Shown: positions 1 to 5,064 of the stretch, in pieces | Numbering within the stretch: the first letter of the stretch is position 1 | Layout of the letters: every line of letters starts with the position of its first letter | Assembly (NCBI GenBank): GCA_002291985.1 | Contig: DBBB01000122.1 | Location: forward strand, 762-6,619 | Origin: Firmicutes bacterium UBA995 | Lineage (GTDB): Bacteria > Bacillota > Sulfobacillia > UBA995 | Length of the DNA: 5,858 bases | Direction of reading: 5' to 3' | Notes under the pieces: generated by a model | The model's database searches: none | What the model was told of the DNA's origin: nothing | The model's input: the letters and a program-made list of their open reading frames with translations, nothing else | Translations under genes and position numbers: made by a program

Positions 1-292
1 TGATGGCGGGGAGTCGCTCGGCCAAGCTCACCAGCGACTCGAATACCACGACGCCCACCGCGCCGTGGATGAGTTGCTCTAACTGCTTGCGGGCGGCGGC
101 CACCACCTCCGGGTGGTTGTGTCCCACGTTGGTGACGGCCATGCCGCTGGTGAAATCGAGGTAGCGCCGTCTGTCAGGCGTTACCAGCTCACTCCCCTGG
201 GCCTCGACTACGGGGAGGTTCGGCCAGTCTCTGGCCAGGCTGGGCGCCAGGTGCCGCTTCATCCGTGCCAGCAAGTCGGCGGATGTGTTCAA
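1..292 (-). CDS. Class III PLP-dependent aminotransferase (GabT/ArgD-like), N-terminal fragment
   Basis: Reading the minus strand from a TTG at 292-290 gives 97 open codons to the window edge, so the C-terminal three quarters, including the PLP lysine, are missing. The segment D46-F-T-S-G-M-A-V-T-N55 followed by V-G-H58-N-H-P61 matches the conserved N-terminal region of class III (omega) aminotransferases such as 4-aminobutyrate or acetylornithine aminotransferase. The following helix and H76-G-A-V-G-V, then F84-E-S-L-x-x-L-A-E, also fit the family. These enzymes move an amino group from an omega-amino substrate to a 2-oxo acid in the cytoplasm; the exact substrate cannot be read from this part. 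The TTG start is supported by GGAAGGAG at 310-303, 10 nt upstream. The family assignment is good; the subfamily is open. Confidence 0.85.
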   Translation of the reverse strand, partial: MNTSADLLARMKRHLAPSLARDWPNLPVVEAQGSELVTPDRRRYLDFTSGMAVTNVGHNHPEVVAAARKQLEQLIHGAVGVVVFESLVSLAERLPAI

Positions 293-294
293 GT

Positions 295-360
295 TCAGGC
301 CACTCCTTCCAAGCCTATAAGGACCTCAACAACCGCCCTCAGCAGTTCCTGTTGTAGCAT
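295..360 (-). pseudogene. Truncated N-terminal stub of a probable nucleotidyltransferase-fold protein
   Basis: An ATG at 360-358, overlapping the last codons of the preceding small gene, opens a 21-residue frame beginning MLQQELLRAVVEVL and ending at TGA 297-295. From memory, this start resembles small nucleotidyltransferase-like proteins whose N-terminus is an amphipathic helix followed by a beta strand and a G-S-x-A-S motif. The resemblance stops after about 14 residues; no GS motif or catalytic aspartates follow, and the aminotransferase starts 2 nt after the stop. In relatives known to me, a gene of this kind follows a small ALKRM...NRN-type gene, which is the arrangement here. I infer a remnant left by deletion. 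The stretch is short, so it could be chance or a tiny leader peptide for the aminotransferase. Confidence 0.4.
303..310 (-). promoter_or_regulatory. Ribosome binding site of the class III aminotransferase
   Basis: GGAAGGAG on the minus strand lies 10 nt before the TTG at 292-290 and supports that codon as the start. It lies inside the stub reading frame at 360-295, so translation of the stub, if any, would run through this site. Confidence 0.65.
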
Positions 361-559
361 TTCGCAATGCGCTCCCGATAGAGCTTTCTGATCGCTTCAT
401 CCGCCATCAGGGGGAACCTTCTCCGCAGCCCATGCAAGACAAGAAGAGTTCGTCGGCGAGACGAGACAGCTCGGACGCCTTCAATGACCTGGCTTCGGGC
501 GACATGCGCTTGAGTGCCGCGATCTGCATTCGGCGTTCCCGACTGCCTCTCAGCTGCAT
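339..559 (-). pseudogene. Frameshifted small conserved hypothetical gene (ALKRM...CYNRN type)
   Basis: From ATG 559-557 (or GTG 562-560) the frame encodes about 38 sensible residues, including A-A-L-K-R-M-S-P-E-A-R, then S-E-L-S-R-L-A-D-E-L-F-L. It then becomes unlike the family and stops at TGA 409-407. The frame one step over gives H-G-L-R-R-R-F-P at 434-411, then D-E-A-I-R-K-L-Y-R-E-R-I-A-K-C-Y-N-R-N-C and TGA at 341-339. Together the two pieces recreate a familiar anaerobe/Bacillota small protein of about 70-75 residues: ALKRM start, LF..GL..RFP middle, CHNRN-like end. The break lies at about 435-445, in CTTCTTGTCTTG, and equals a net loss of one base or gain of two. GGGAGAGG at 575-568 is a good ribosome site. 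The function of the family is not known to me. The frameshift may be real or an assembly error. Confidence 0.6.
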
Positions 560-567
560 CACCCCTG

Positions 568-575
568 CCTCTCCC
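568..575 (-). promoter_or_regulatory. Ribosome binding site of the frameshifted small gene
   Basis: GGGAGAGG on the minus strand lies 8 nt before ATG 559-557 and 5 nt before GTG 562-560. It supports this region as the true translation start of the broken gene and argues that the frame was once expressed. Confidence 0.5.
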
Positions 576-583
576 TTGAATTT

Positions 584-612
584 AGCATATCATGACCGGC
601 ATCACCGGTCGA
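584..612 (-). promoter_or_regulatory. Candidate sigma-70-type promoter for the minus-strand cassette
   Basis: On the minus strand TCGACC (612-607, 4 of 6 to TTGACA) and TATGCT (589-584, 4 of 6 to TATAAT) are separated by 17 nt. The -10 lies in the only A/T-rich patch of the region (581-593). It sits 22 nt before the GTG and 25 nt before the ATG of the small gene. An inverted repeat GACCGG-N5-CCGGTC occupies the spacer. The match is moderate, and start-site data are lacking. Confidence 0.35.
594..610. repeat. Inverted repeat GACCGG-N5-CCGGTC in the divergent promoter region
   Basis: Perfect 6-bp arms at 594-599 and 605-610 flank a 5-nt centre (CATCA). The element falls between the candidate -35 and -10 of the minus-strand promoter, a place where a regulator could act. 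In GC-rich DNA a 6-bp inverted repeat can arise by chance. Confidence 0.35.
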
Positions 613-620
613 GCATCCCC

Positions 621-661
621 CGCCCGAGGTGTTGTCCGTTCACAACGCCCGAGGTGCTGTC
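621..661. repeat. Two 16-bp direct repeats with an inverted repeat between them
   Basis: CGCCCGAGGTGTTGTC at 621-636 and CGCCCGAGGTGCTGTC at 646-661 match at 15 of 16 positions with a 25-bp period. Between and overlapping them, GTTGT (631-635) and ACAAC (642-646) form an inverted repeat around CCGTTC; allowing one G-T pair the arms extend to 628-635 and 642-649. The second copy ends just before the candidate -35 of the plus-strand operon at 662. Placement and spacing fit a binding site for a regulator between divergent genes, but no regulator gene is present in the window. Confidence 0.45.
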
Positions 662-691
662 TTGACCCCGGGGGCGGCCCGGTGCTAACCT
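662..691 (+). promoter_or_regulatory. Candidate promoter of the plus-strand operon
   Basis: TTGACC at 662-667 matches the -35 consensus at 5 of 6 positions. TAACCT at 686-691 is a weak -10 but is preceded by TGC, giving the TGn of an extended -10; the spacer is 18 nt. The predicted start would fall at about 698, inside or at the edge of the ribosome site at 697-704, giving a very short leader. That closeness lowers my confidence; the real promoter may lie further upstream among the repeats. Confidence 0.3.
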
Positions 692-696
692 GGGGG

Positions 697-704
697 GGAG
701 GTGA
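697..704 (+). promoter_or_regulatory. Strong ribosome binding site that fixes the TTG start at 711
   Basis: GGAGGTGA is fully complementary to the usual 16S anti-SD and lies 6 nt before TTG 711-713. Its last three bases (TGA, 702-704) are an in-frame stop for the downstream gene, and no start codon lies between it and 711, so TTG 711 is the earliest possible start. Confidence 0.75.
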
Positions 705-710
705 GGAGGG

Positions 711-818
711 TTGGCCATCTTCAAGTGTTCGGCGTGCGGGCAGGAGCAGGACACGCGCTGCAAGCCCAAGAAATGCAGCAAGTGCGGGGTGCCCGACAGC
801 TTCGTCAAGAAGGCTTGA
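711..818 (+). CDS. RCKP-type rubredoxin-like zinc-ribbon microprotein (35 aa)
   Basis: A 35-residue frame from TTG 711 to TGA 816-818 reads (M)AIFKCSACGQ, then Q-D-T-R16-C17-K18-P19-K-K-C22-S-K-C25-G. Two C-x2-C knuckles, C6/C9 and C22/C25, plus the R-C-K-P signature match the RCKP-type rubredoxin-like domain found as very small proteins in many anaerobes. They probably bind one zinc or iron ion. C17 in RCKP is a fifth cysteine, typical of the group as I recall it. The cellular role is unknown; redox or zinc binding is inferred from the fold. The start is fixed by the ideal SD and the in-frame stop inside it. It is the first gene of the plus-strand run, 4 nt before the MBL hydrolase gene, whose SD lies in its last codons. 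Confidence 0.85.
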   Translation: MAIFKCSACGQEQDTRCKPKKCSKCGVPDSFVKKA

Positions 819-822
819 TCGG

Positions 823-1563
823 GTGCAACTGCAGATCATCGGCCACACCGCGCCCTTTCCCGCTCCCGGGTTGGCCTGTCCCGGTTACCTGGTGACCGAG
901 GGAGAGACGCGGATCCTGATTGATGGCGGCTGTGGGGTCCTCGAACGCCTGTTGACCGTGTGCGCTTGCGAGGAACTGACGGCGGTGTTATTGAGCCATT
1001 TCCATTTTGACCACTGTTCGGATCTGTTCGTCCTCCGCTACGCCCTGGATGCGTCGCGGCGGCGGGGCTTGCGGACCGAGGCGCTACCCATCTTTTCCCC
1101 ATCCGAACCACCCGAACTGGCCGGACTACTGACCTACCGGGAAGCCACGCGGCACGTAGCGGCTATCCCGGGAGAGACGCTATGCCTGGGAGCGATTCGC
1201 GTGCGCTTCCTTGCCGCCGAGCACACCTTGCCTGTTCTGGGGATGGTGCTGGAGGGGACCACCGGCACGCTGGCATATTCCGCCGACTGCCGGTGGGGGG
1301 ACGGCGTCGTGGCGACGGCGCGGGGAGCAGATCTTTTTCTGTGCGAGGCGACTTTCCAGGATGGGGAAGAAGACGCCGCCGGCGCAACCGGCCACCTCAC
1401 CGCCAGGCAGGCGGCGATGGCCGCCGGCAGGGCTGGCGCCGGGAGACTCCTCCTCACTCACATCCCGGCTGCCGCCGACCGTCAGGTCAGCTTGGAGCAG
1501 GCGCATGCCGATGTCGATCTGCCCGTCGCGTTGGCCGAGGCGGGCCGTACGTATTGCGTGTGA
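823..1563 (+). CDS. Metallo-beta-lactamase-fold hydrolase (YhfI / RNase Z-like)
   Basis: The 246-aa product has the full two-metal set of the MBL superfamily: S58-H59-F-H61-F-D63-H64, then H134 (AEHT), D155 (YSADC), and H191 (GHLTARQAA) with H213 (LTHIP). The start (V)QLQIIGHTAPFPAPG, I31-L-I-D34-G-G-C-G-V-L and the length fit the RNase Z-like branch that includes Bacillus YhfI. RNase Z itself carries an extra exosite arm, not seen here, so tRNA processing is unlikely. Phosphodiester or cyclic nucleotide hydrolysis is possible; the substrate is unknown. Cytoplasmic, with no signal peptide. I chose GTG 823 because the protein homology begins there and AAGAAGG (807-813) lies 9 nt upstream inside the zinc-ribbon gene. 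The frame is open back to 592, but that part is non-coding and overlaps the zinc-ribbon gene. Confidence 0.85.
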   Translation: MQLQIIGHTAPFPAPGLACPGYLVTEGETRILIDGGCGVLERLLTVCACEELTAVLLSHFHFDHCSDLFVLRYALDASRRRGLRTEALPIFSPSEPPELAGLLTYREATRHVAAIPGETLCLGAIRVRFLAAEHTLPVLGMVLEGTTGTLAYSADCRWGDGVVATARGADLFLCEATFQDGEEDAAGATGHLTARQAAMAAGRAGAGRLLLTHIPAAADRQVSLEQAHADVDLPVALAEAGRTYCV

Positions 1564-1584
1564 TCTGCTTTTGACCCGTCGGTG

Positions 1585-1591
1585 AAGGGGG
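1585..1591 (+). promoter_or_regulatory. Ribosome binding site of aspC
   Basis: AAGGGGG lies 7 nt before ATG 1599. The 35-nt gap after the MBL gene contains this site and no hairpin with a T run, so read-through transcription is likely. Confidence 0.6.
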
Positions 1592-1598
1592 TAGCGGC

Positions 1599-2792
1599 AT
1601 GCGCTTGTCGGATCGGGTGAAGGGCATCAGCCCCTCGCCCACGCTGGCCGTGGACGCTCGGGCCAAGAAACTGCAAGCCCAAGGCGTGGATGTGGTCAAC
1701 TTCGGGGTAGGCGAGCCGGACTTCGACACGCCCGAACACGTCTGCGATGCGGCCATTTCCGCCATACGCGGAGGGTTCACCCGGTACACGCCGGCTGCCG
1801 GCACGATGGAGTTGCGGGAGGCGATATGCGCCCGGCTGGGCCGGGACCTGGCGCTCGAGTACCGCCCCGATGAGGTCGTGGTATCGGTCGGCGCAAAACA
1901 CTCGCTGTTCAACGCGGTCATGGCCCTGTGCGACCCCGGCGACGAGGTATTGATACCCGCGCCCTACTGGGTCACTTATCCGGAGCAGGTCAAGCTCGCC
2001 GGGGCTACTCCCGTCATCGTGCCGGCGGACGAGACGCACGGGTTTCGCGTGACCAGGGACGCCCTCGAAGAACGGGTCTCCCGGCGGACGCGCCTGCTTA
2101 TCCTGAACAGCCCCGGCAATCCCTCGGGAGCGGTCTACCGGCGGGAGGAAATCGAGGCCCTGGCGGAATTCGTCGTGGCGCGCGACATCTATCTGATTTC
2201 CGATGAGGTGTACGACCGCCTGGTGTACGACGGCCACCGGCATGTCAGTCCCGCTTCTTGCGGTCCGGAAGTGAAAGCGAGGACGGTGCTGATCAATGCC
2301 GTGTCCAAGACCTACGCGATGACGGGATGGCGCATCGGCTACGCGGCTTGCCATCGCGATCTGGCGCGGGCCATGGGCGAGTTCCAGGGACATGTCACCT
2401 CCAATCCGACCTCCATATCGCAGAAGGCGGCCCTGGCGGCGCTTGACGGGCCGGACGCGCCGGTGGAAGCGATGCGTCGCGAATTCGAGCGCCGGCGCGA
2501 CTACATGGCGGCGGAACTGGCGACCATGCCCGGGATGACCGCTAGCGTGCCCGAGGGAGCGTTCTACGTCTTCCCCAACATCTCCGGCCTCCTGAAGCCG
2601 CAGTCCGGTGGCAACCACCGGTTTGCCGGATCCGACGACCTGGCCGCCTTCCTCTTGGAAGAGGCCAGAGTAGCCACCGTAGCCGGCAAGGGTTTCGGCT
2701 CTGACCTGCACTTGCGTTTCTCGTATGCCACTTCCTTCGAGCGGATCCAGGCCGGCGTGGCCCGCCTCCGCGAGGTACTGGCGCGACTTTGA
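1599..2792 (+). CDS. aspC: Aspartate aminotransferase, class I fold type I, subgroup Ib
   Basis: The product is 397 aa, the normal length for subgroup Ib. PLP-binding residues are all in place: N170-S-P-G-N174-P-S-G, S201-D202-E-V-Y205, and S236-K237-T-Y-A-M-T-G-W-R with K237 as the Schiff-base lysine. R373 in HLRFSYA binds the substrate alpha-carboxylate. T15 (SPT) and K100 (VGAKHSLF) correspond to the two residues that read the acidic side chain in the Thermus enzyme, which supports aspartate/glutamate specificity. Some Ib enzymes also transaminate prephenate, which cannot be excluded. The reaction, L-aspartate plus 2-oxoglutarate to oxaloacetate plus L-glutamate, is cytoplasmic. A 35-nt gap follows the MBL gene. 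The stop codon overlaps the SD region of murD, so the two are probably translated together. Confidence 0.92.
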   Translation: MRLSDRVKGISPSPTLAVDARAKKLQAQGVDVVNFGVGEPDFDTPEHVCDAAISAIRGGFTRYTPAAGTMELREAICARLGRDLALEYRPDEVVVSVGAKHSLFNAVMALCDPGDEVLIPAPYWVTYPEQVKLAGATPVIVPADETHGFRVTRDALEERVSRRTRLLILNSPGNPSGAVYRREEIEALAEFVVARDIYLISDEVYDRLVYDGHRHVSPASCGPEVKARTVLINAVSKTYAMTGWRIGYAACHRDLARAMGEFQGHVTSNPTSISQKAALAALDGPDAPVEAMRREFERRRDYMAAELATMPGMTASVPEGAFYVFPNISGLLKPQSGGNHRFAGSDDLAAFLLEEARVATVAGKGFGSDLHLRFSYATSFERIQAGVARLREVLARL

Positions 2793-2797
2793 GAGGG
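2791..2797 (+). promoter_or_regulatory. Ribosome binding site of murD, overlapping the aspC stop
   Basis: GAGAGGG begins within the aspC TGA (2790-2792) and lies 8 nt before GTG 2806. It decides the murD start in favour of GTG 2806 over ATG 2725, which would place 68 bases of murD inside aspC. Confidence 0.6.
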
Positions 2798-2805
2798 ACC
2801 GGGGG

Positions 2806-4245
2806 GTGTTCGGGCTGTCTTGGGCCGAGTTGCGCCGGCGGCGGACGGACCCGCGGCGGGCTTGCGATGAATTGCGGCGACGCCGGGTGGCTCTGATCGG
2901 GCTGGGTATCAGCCACGAGGCTTTGGCGCGATTTCTAGCCGGCGAGGGTGTCGCCGTGACCGTCTTCGACCGCAAGCCGGCGGAAGCGCTGAGCGCGCGG
3001 CTTGCGCGCCTGGCTGGCTTGCCCATTGAATTCCGGCTGGGAGACGACTACGAACGGGGCCGGGAGGAGTTCGATATCATCTTCGTCACCCCCGGCGCCC
3101 GACCGGACGATCCGCTGCTCGAGCAGGCACGGGCCCGGGGGGCCGTCCTGTCCAGCGAGACCGAGCTGTTCCTGATGTTGTGCCAGGCGCCGGTGCTCGG
3201 TATTACCGGCAGCGCCGGCAAGACGACCACCACCGCCTTGACCGGGGCCATCCTGGAGGCGGCCGGCATCCCCGTCCGCGTCGGCGGCAACATCGGCCGC
3301 CCCCTGATAGCGGAGGTCCTGGGCATAGCCCCCGATGAGCAGGTCGTGCTGGAGCTATCCAGCTTTCAACTGGAACTGCTGGCCGTCAGCCCGGAGATCG
3401 CGGTGCTCTTGAACCTCCGTCCGAACCACCTGGACGCTCATGGCACGTTCGCGGCTTACACCGCGGCCAAAGCCAACATCTTCCGCCATCAGCCTCCGGG
3501 AAGTTGGGCGGTATTCGGCGCCGATGACCCCCTGACGCGTGAACTGGGCGAAGCCCGGAAAAGGGACGTTGCCTGGTTCAGCACCCGGGGGCCGGTAGAG
3601 CGGGGAGCGTTCTTGAAAGACGGCCGGGTGTGGATCGCCGGGCAGCAGGCCCCGGTATGCGAGGCAGGAAACCTGTTTCTTCCCGGACGGCACAACCTCG
3701 AGAACCTGTTGGCTGCCGCGGCTGCGGCTACCCTCGCCGGCGCCGGCCCGGCTGCCGTGGCGCAGGCGGCCCGGGAGTTCAAGGGAGTACCCCACCGGCT
3801 TGAGCTGGTAGGCGAGATCGACGGCGTCCGCTACGTCAATGACTCGATTGCGACCGCCCCCGACCGGACGGCGGCCGCCCTGGATACGGTGCAGGGGCCG
3901 ATCCTCCTCATTCTAGGGGGATACGACAAGAAGGTTGATTTCGACGAACTGGCGACCAGGCTCGTCGGGGAAGGGAAGGTGCGCCGCATCTTCCTCACGG
4001 GCGCGACTGCCGCCGCCATCGAGCAGGCGATCCGGCGGGCAGAGACGGCGAGGGGGACGGCCGCACCTCCGCGCGAGCATCACTCATCTTACGGGGAGTT
4101 GCTCCCGGCAATCGCTGCAGCGGCCCACCCGGGAGACACGGTGCTCCTGTCGCCCGCGTGCGCCAGTTTCGACAGCTTCGCCAACTTCGAGGAACGGGGA
4201 GAGTTGTTCCGGGACTTCGTCGCTTCCTTGCGGCCGAGGTCATGA
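2806..4245 (+). CDS. murD: UDP-N-acetylmuramoyl-L-alanine--D-glutamate ligase (MurD)
   Basis: MurD adds D-glutamate to UDP-MurNAc-L-alanine using ATP in cytoplasmic peptidoglycan precursor synthesis. The 479-aa product shows the three-domain Mur ligase layout. First is a Rossmann N-domain (V28-A-L-I-G-L-G, then T95-P-G-A-R-P). The ATPase domain has P-loop T134-G-S-A-G-K139-T-T-T, E183-L-S-S-F-Q-L-E190, P206-N-H-L-D-A-H and A221-K222-A-N-I-F, where K222 fits the carbamylated lysine. The C-domain has H330-R-L-E, N345-D-S-I-A-T, G371-G-Y-D-K-K and S449-P-A-C-A-S-F-D. NDSIAT and GGYDKK are more like clostridial MurD than E. coli MurD, which has NDSKAT. The N-terminus carries about 25 extra basic residues before the Rossmann strand. 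It sits outside any visible dcw cluster and could be a sole or a second copy. Confidence 0.92.
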   Translation: MFGLSWAELRRRRTDPRRACDELRRRRVALIGLGISHEALARFLAGEGVAVTVFDRKPAEALSARLARLAGLPIEFRLGDDYERGREEFDIIFVTPGARPDDPLLEQARARGAVLSSETELFLMLCQAPVLGITGSAGKTTTTALTGAILEAAGIPVRVGGNIGRPLIAEVLGIAPDEQVVLELSSFQLELLAVSPEIAVLLNLRPNHLDAHGTFAAYTAAKANIFRHQPPGSWAVFGADDPLTRELGEARKRDVAWFSTRGPVERGAFLKDGRVWIAGQQAPVCEAGNLFLPGRHNLENLLAAAAAATLAGAGPAAVAQAAREFKGVPHRLELVGEIDGVRYVNDSIATAPDRTAAALDTVQGPILLILGGYDKKVDFDELATRLVGEGKVRRIFLTGATAAAIEQAIRRAETARGTAAPPREHHSSYGELLPAIAAAAHPGDTVLLSPACASFDSFANFEERGELFRDFVASLRPRS

Positions 4246-4913
4246 AGGTCGCCTTGAACGGCGCCAGGGAATGCATGTCGGCGCTGGCGAAGCTGCTGGA
4301 GACGGCATACGGCCGCCCCGACCTCGCGCTCACCGATCCCCTGGCGGAACTGGTACGAAGCCTGCTGTCGCAGTCGACCACTGACGGCCAACGGGATCGG
4401 GCCTATGCCGCGCTTCGTGCCACCTTTCCGACCTGGGAGGCGTGCCGGGACGCGGGGGCGGCGGCGGTCGCCGCGGTCATCGCCCCCGCCGGGCTGGCCG
4501 GCCAGCGGGCAGCCCGCATCGTGGCCATCCTGCGGGAGTTGACCGGAGCGTCGGGAAAGGTAGATCTCGAAGACCTCCGTGGGCTCAGTACGGACGACGC
4601 CTACTTCTGGCTGCTCGATCTTCCGGGAGTCGGTCCCAAGACGGCCGCCTGTGTTCTCCTGTTTGCCCTCGGGCGGCCGGTATTTCCCGTGGACACCCAT
4701 GTGCTGCGGGTGAGCCGCCGGCTGGGTCTCGCGGGACCGGAAGTCCGCCCCGCCCGCCTGCAGGAGTTCCTCGCCGCCGCCGTCCCGCCTGACCTGGTGT
4801 TATCCTTGCACTTGAACATGATTCGCCACGGCCGGCAGGTCTGCCGCGCGCGCAAGCCGCACTGCACGGGATGCTTGCTGGCCGCCGGCTGTCCTACCGG
4901 TCGCCGTAACTGA
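4242..4913 (+). CDS. nth: Endonuclease III-type HhH-GPD DNA glycosylase with [4Fe-4S] cluster
   Basis: The 223-aa product belongs to the endonuclease III superfamily of base-excision repair enzymes, which remove oxidised pyrimidines or mismatched bases and may cut the abasic site. The helix-hairpin-helix reads L127-P-G-V-G-P-K133-T-A; K133 matches the catalytic lysine of bifunctional glycosylases. V150-D151-T-H follows with the catalytic aspartate. The C-terminal C201-x6-C208-x2-C211-x5-C217 is the exact [4Fe-4S] spacing. S43-Q-S-T-T-D48 is the usual early loop, though E. coli has Q-T rather than S-T, so the target base may differ from classical Nth. ATG 4242 overlaps the murD stop as ATGA, typical of coupled translation; there is no well-spaced SD. 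ATG 4275 is an alternative start that would remove 11 residues. Confidence 0.88.
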   Translation: MKVALNGARECMSALAKLLETAYGRPDLALTDPLAELVRSLLSQSTTDGQRDRAYAALRATFPTWEACRDAGAAAVAAVIAPAGLAGQRAARIVAILRELTGASGKVDLEDLRGLSTDDAYFWLLDLPGVGPKTAACVLLFALGRPVFPVDTHVLRVSRRLGLAGPEVRPARLQEFLAAAVPPDLVLSLHLNMIRHGRQVCRARKPHCTGCLLAAGCPTGRRN

Positions 4914-5064
4914 TGGTGAAGAGGTTAACCAGAGCTGCCGGGGATTATCCGCCGGGCAGGAGAACCCGATCTCAAGAGGAGAATAACTTCGGACGCGGCC
5001 GCGAGCCCCGCGGCGGGCGTGCTCGAGACGCTGCGATGGATGATGCTGGACAGGAGGGCACTGA
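4914..5064. other. 151-nt gap between nth and the methyltransferase gene
   Basis: This is the only sizeable break in the plus-strand run. It holds a 51-codon frame (ATG 4913-4915, stop 5066-5068) that overlaps both neighbouring genes by a few bases. Its Arg/Gly-rich product, mixed third-position bases (about 58% GC by my count) and lack of an SD argue against a real gene. I see GC-rich palindromes such as CGCGGCCGCG but no hairpin followed by a T run, so no terminator is called. No convincing promoter is visible. Confidence 0.4.
5052..5057 (+). promoter_or_regulatory. Ribosome binding site that fixes the TTG start at 5065
   Basis: A perfect AGGAGG lies 7 nt before TTG 5065-5067. The codon directly upstream in frame, 5062-5064, is TGA, so no longer N-terminus is possible. 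Confidence 0.8.

Noticed and set aside
113..665. Plus-strand frames at 113-391 and 432-665
   Set aside because: They are shadows of the minus-strand aminotransferase and of the decayed cassette; no motifs or ribosome sites support them.
666..682. GC-rich palindromes (CCCCGGGG and CCGGG-N5-CCCGG) as a terminator
   Set aside because: No T run follows, and the position is in the spacer of a candidate promoter just before the first operon gene.
592..822. N-terminal extension of the MBL hydrolase from ATG 592
   Set aside because: The added 77 residues are low-complexity Arg/Gly/Pro, cross the promoter region and repeats, and overlap the zinc-ribbon gene. MBL homology begins at GTG 823.
1482..3026. 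Long open frame of 514 codons on the minus strand
   Set aside because: It lies antisense to aspC and murD, both strongly supported. Long antisense frames are common in GC-rich DNA, and the product is Arg/Pro/Gly/His-rich without any family motif.
4089..4700. Open frame of 203 codons on the minus strand
   Set aside because: Covers the murD-nth junction in antisense; no domain signature and no ribosome site seen.
4990..5025. GC-rich palindromic stretch in the nth-methyltransferase gap as a terminator
   Set aside because: No stable hairpin followed by T residues; the short palindromes are expected at this base composition.
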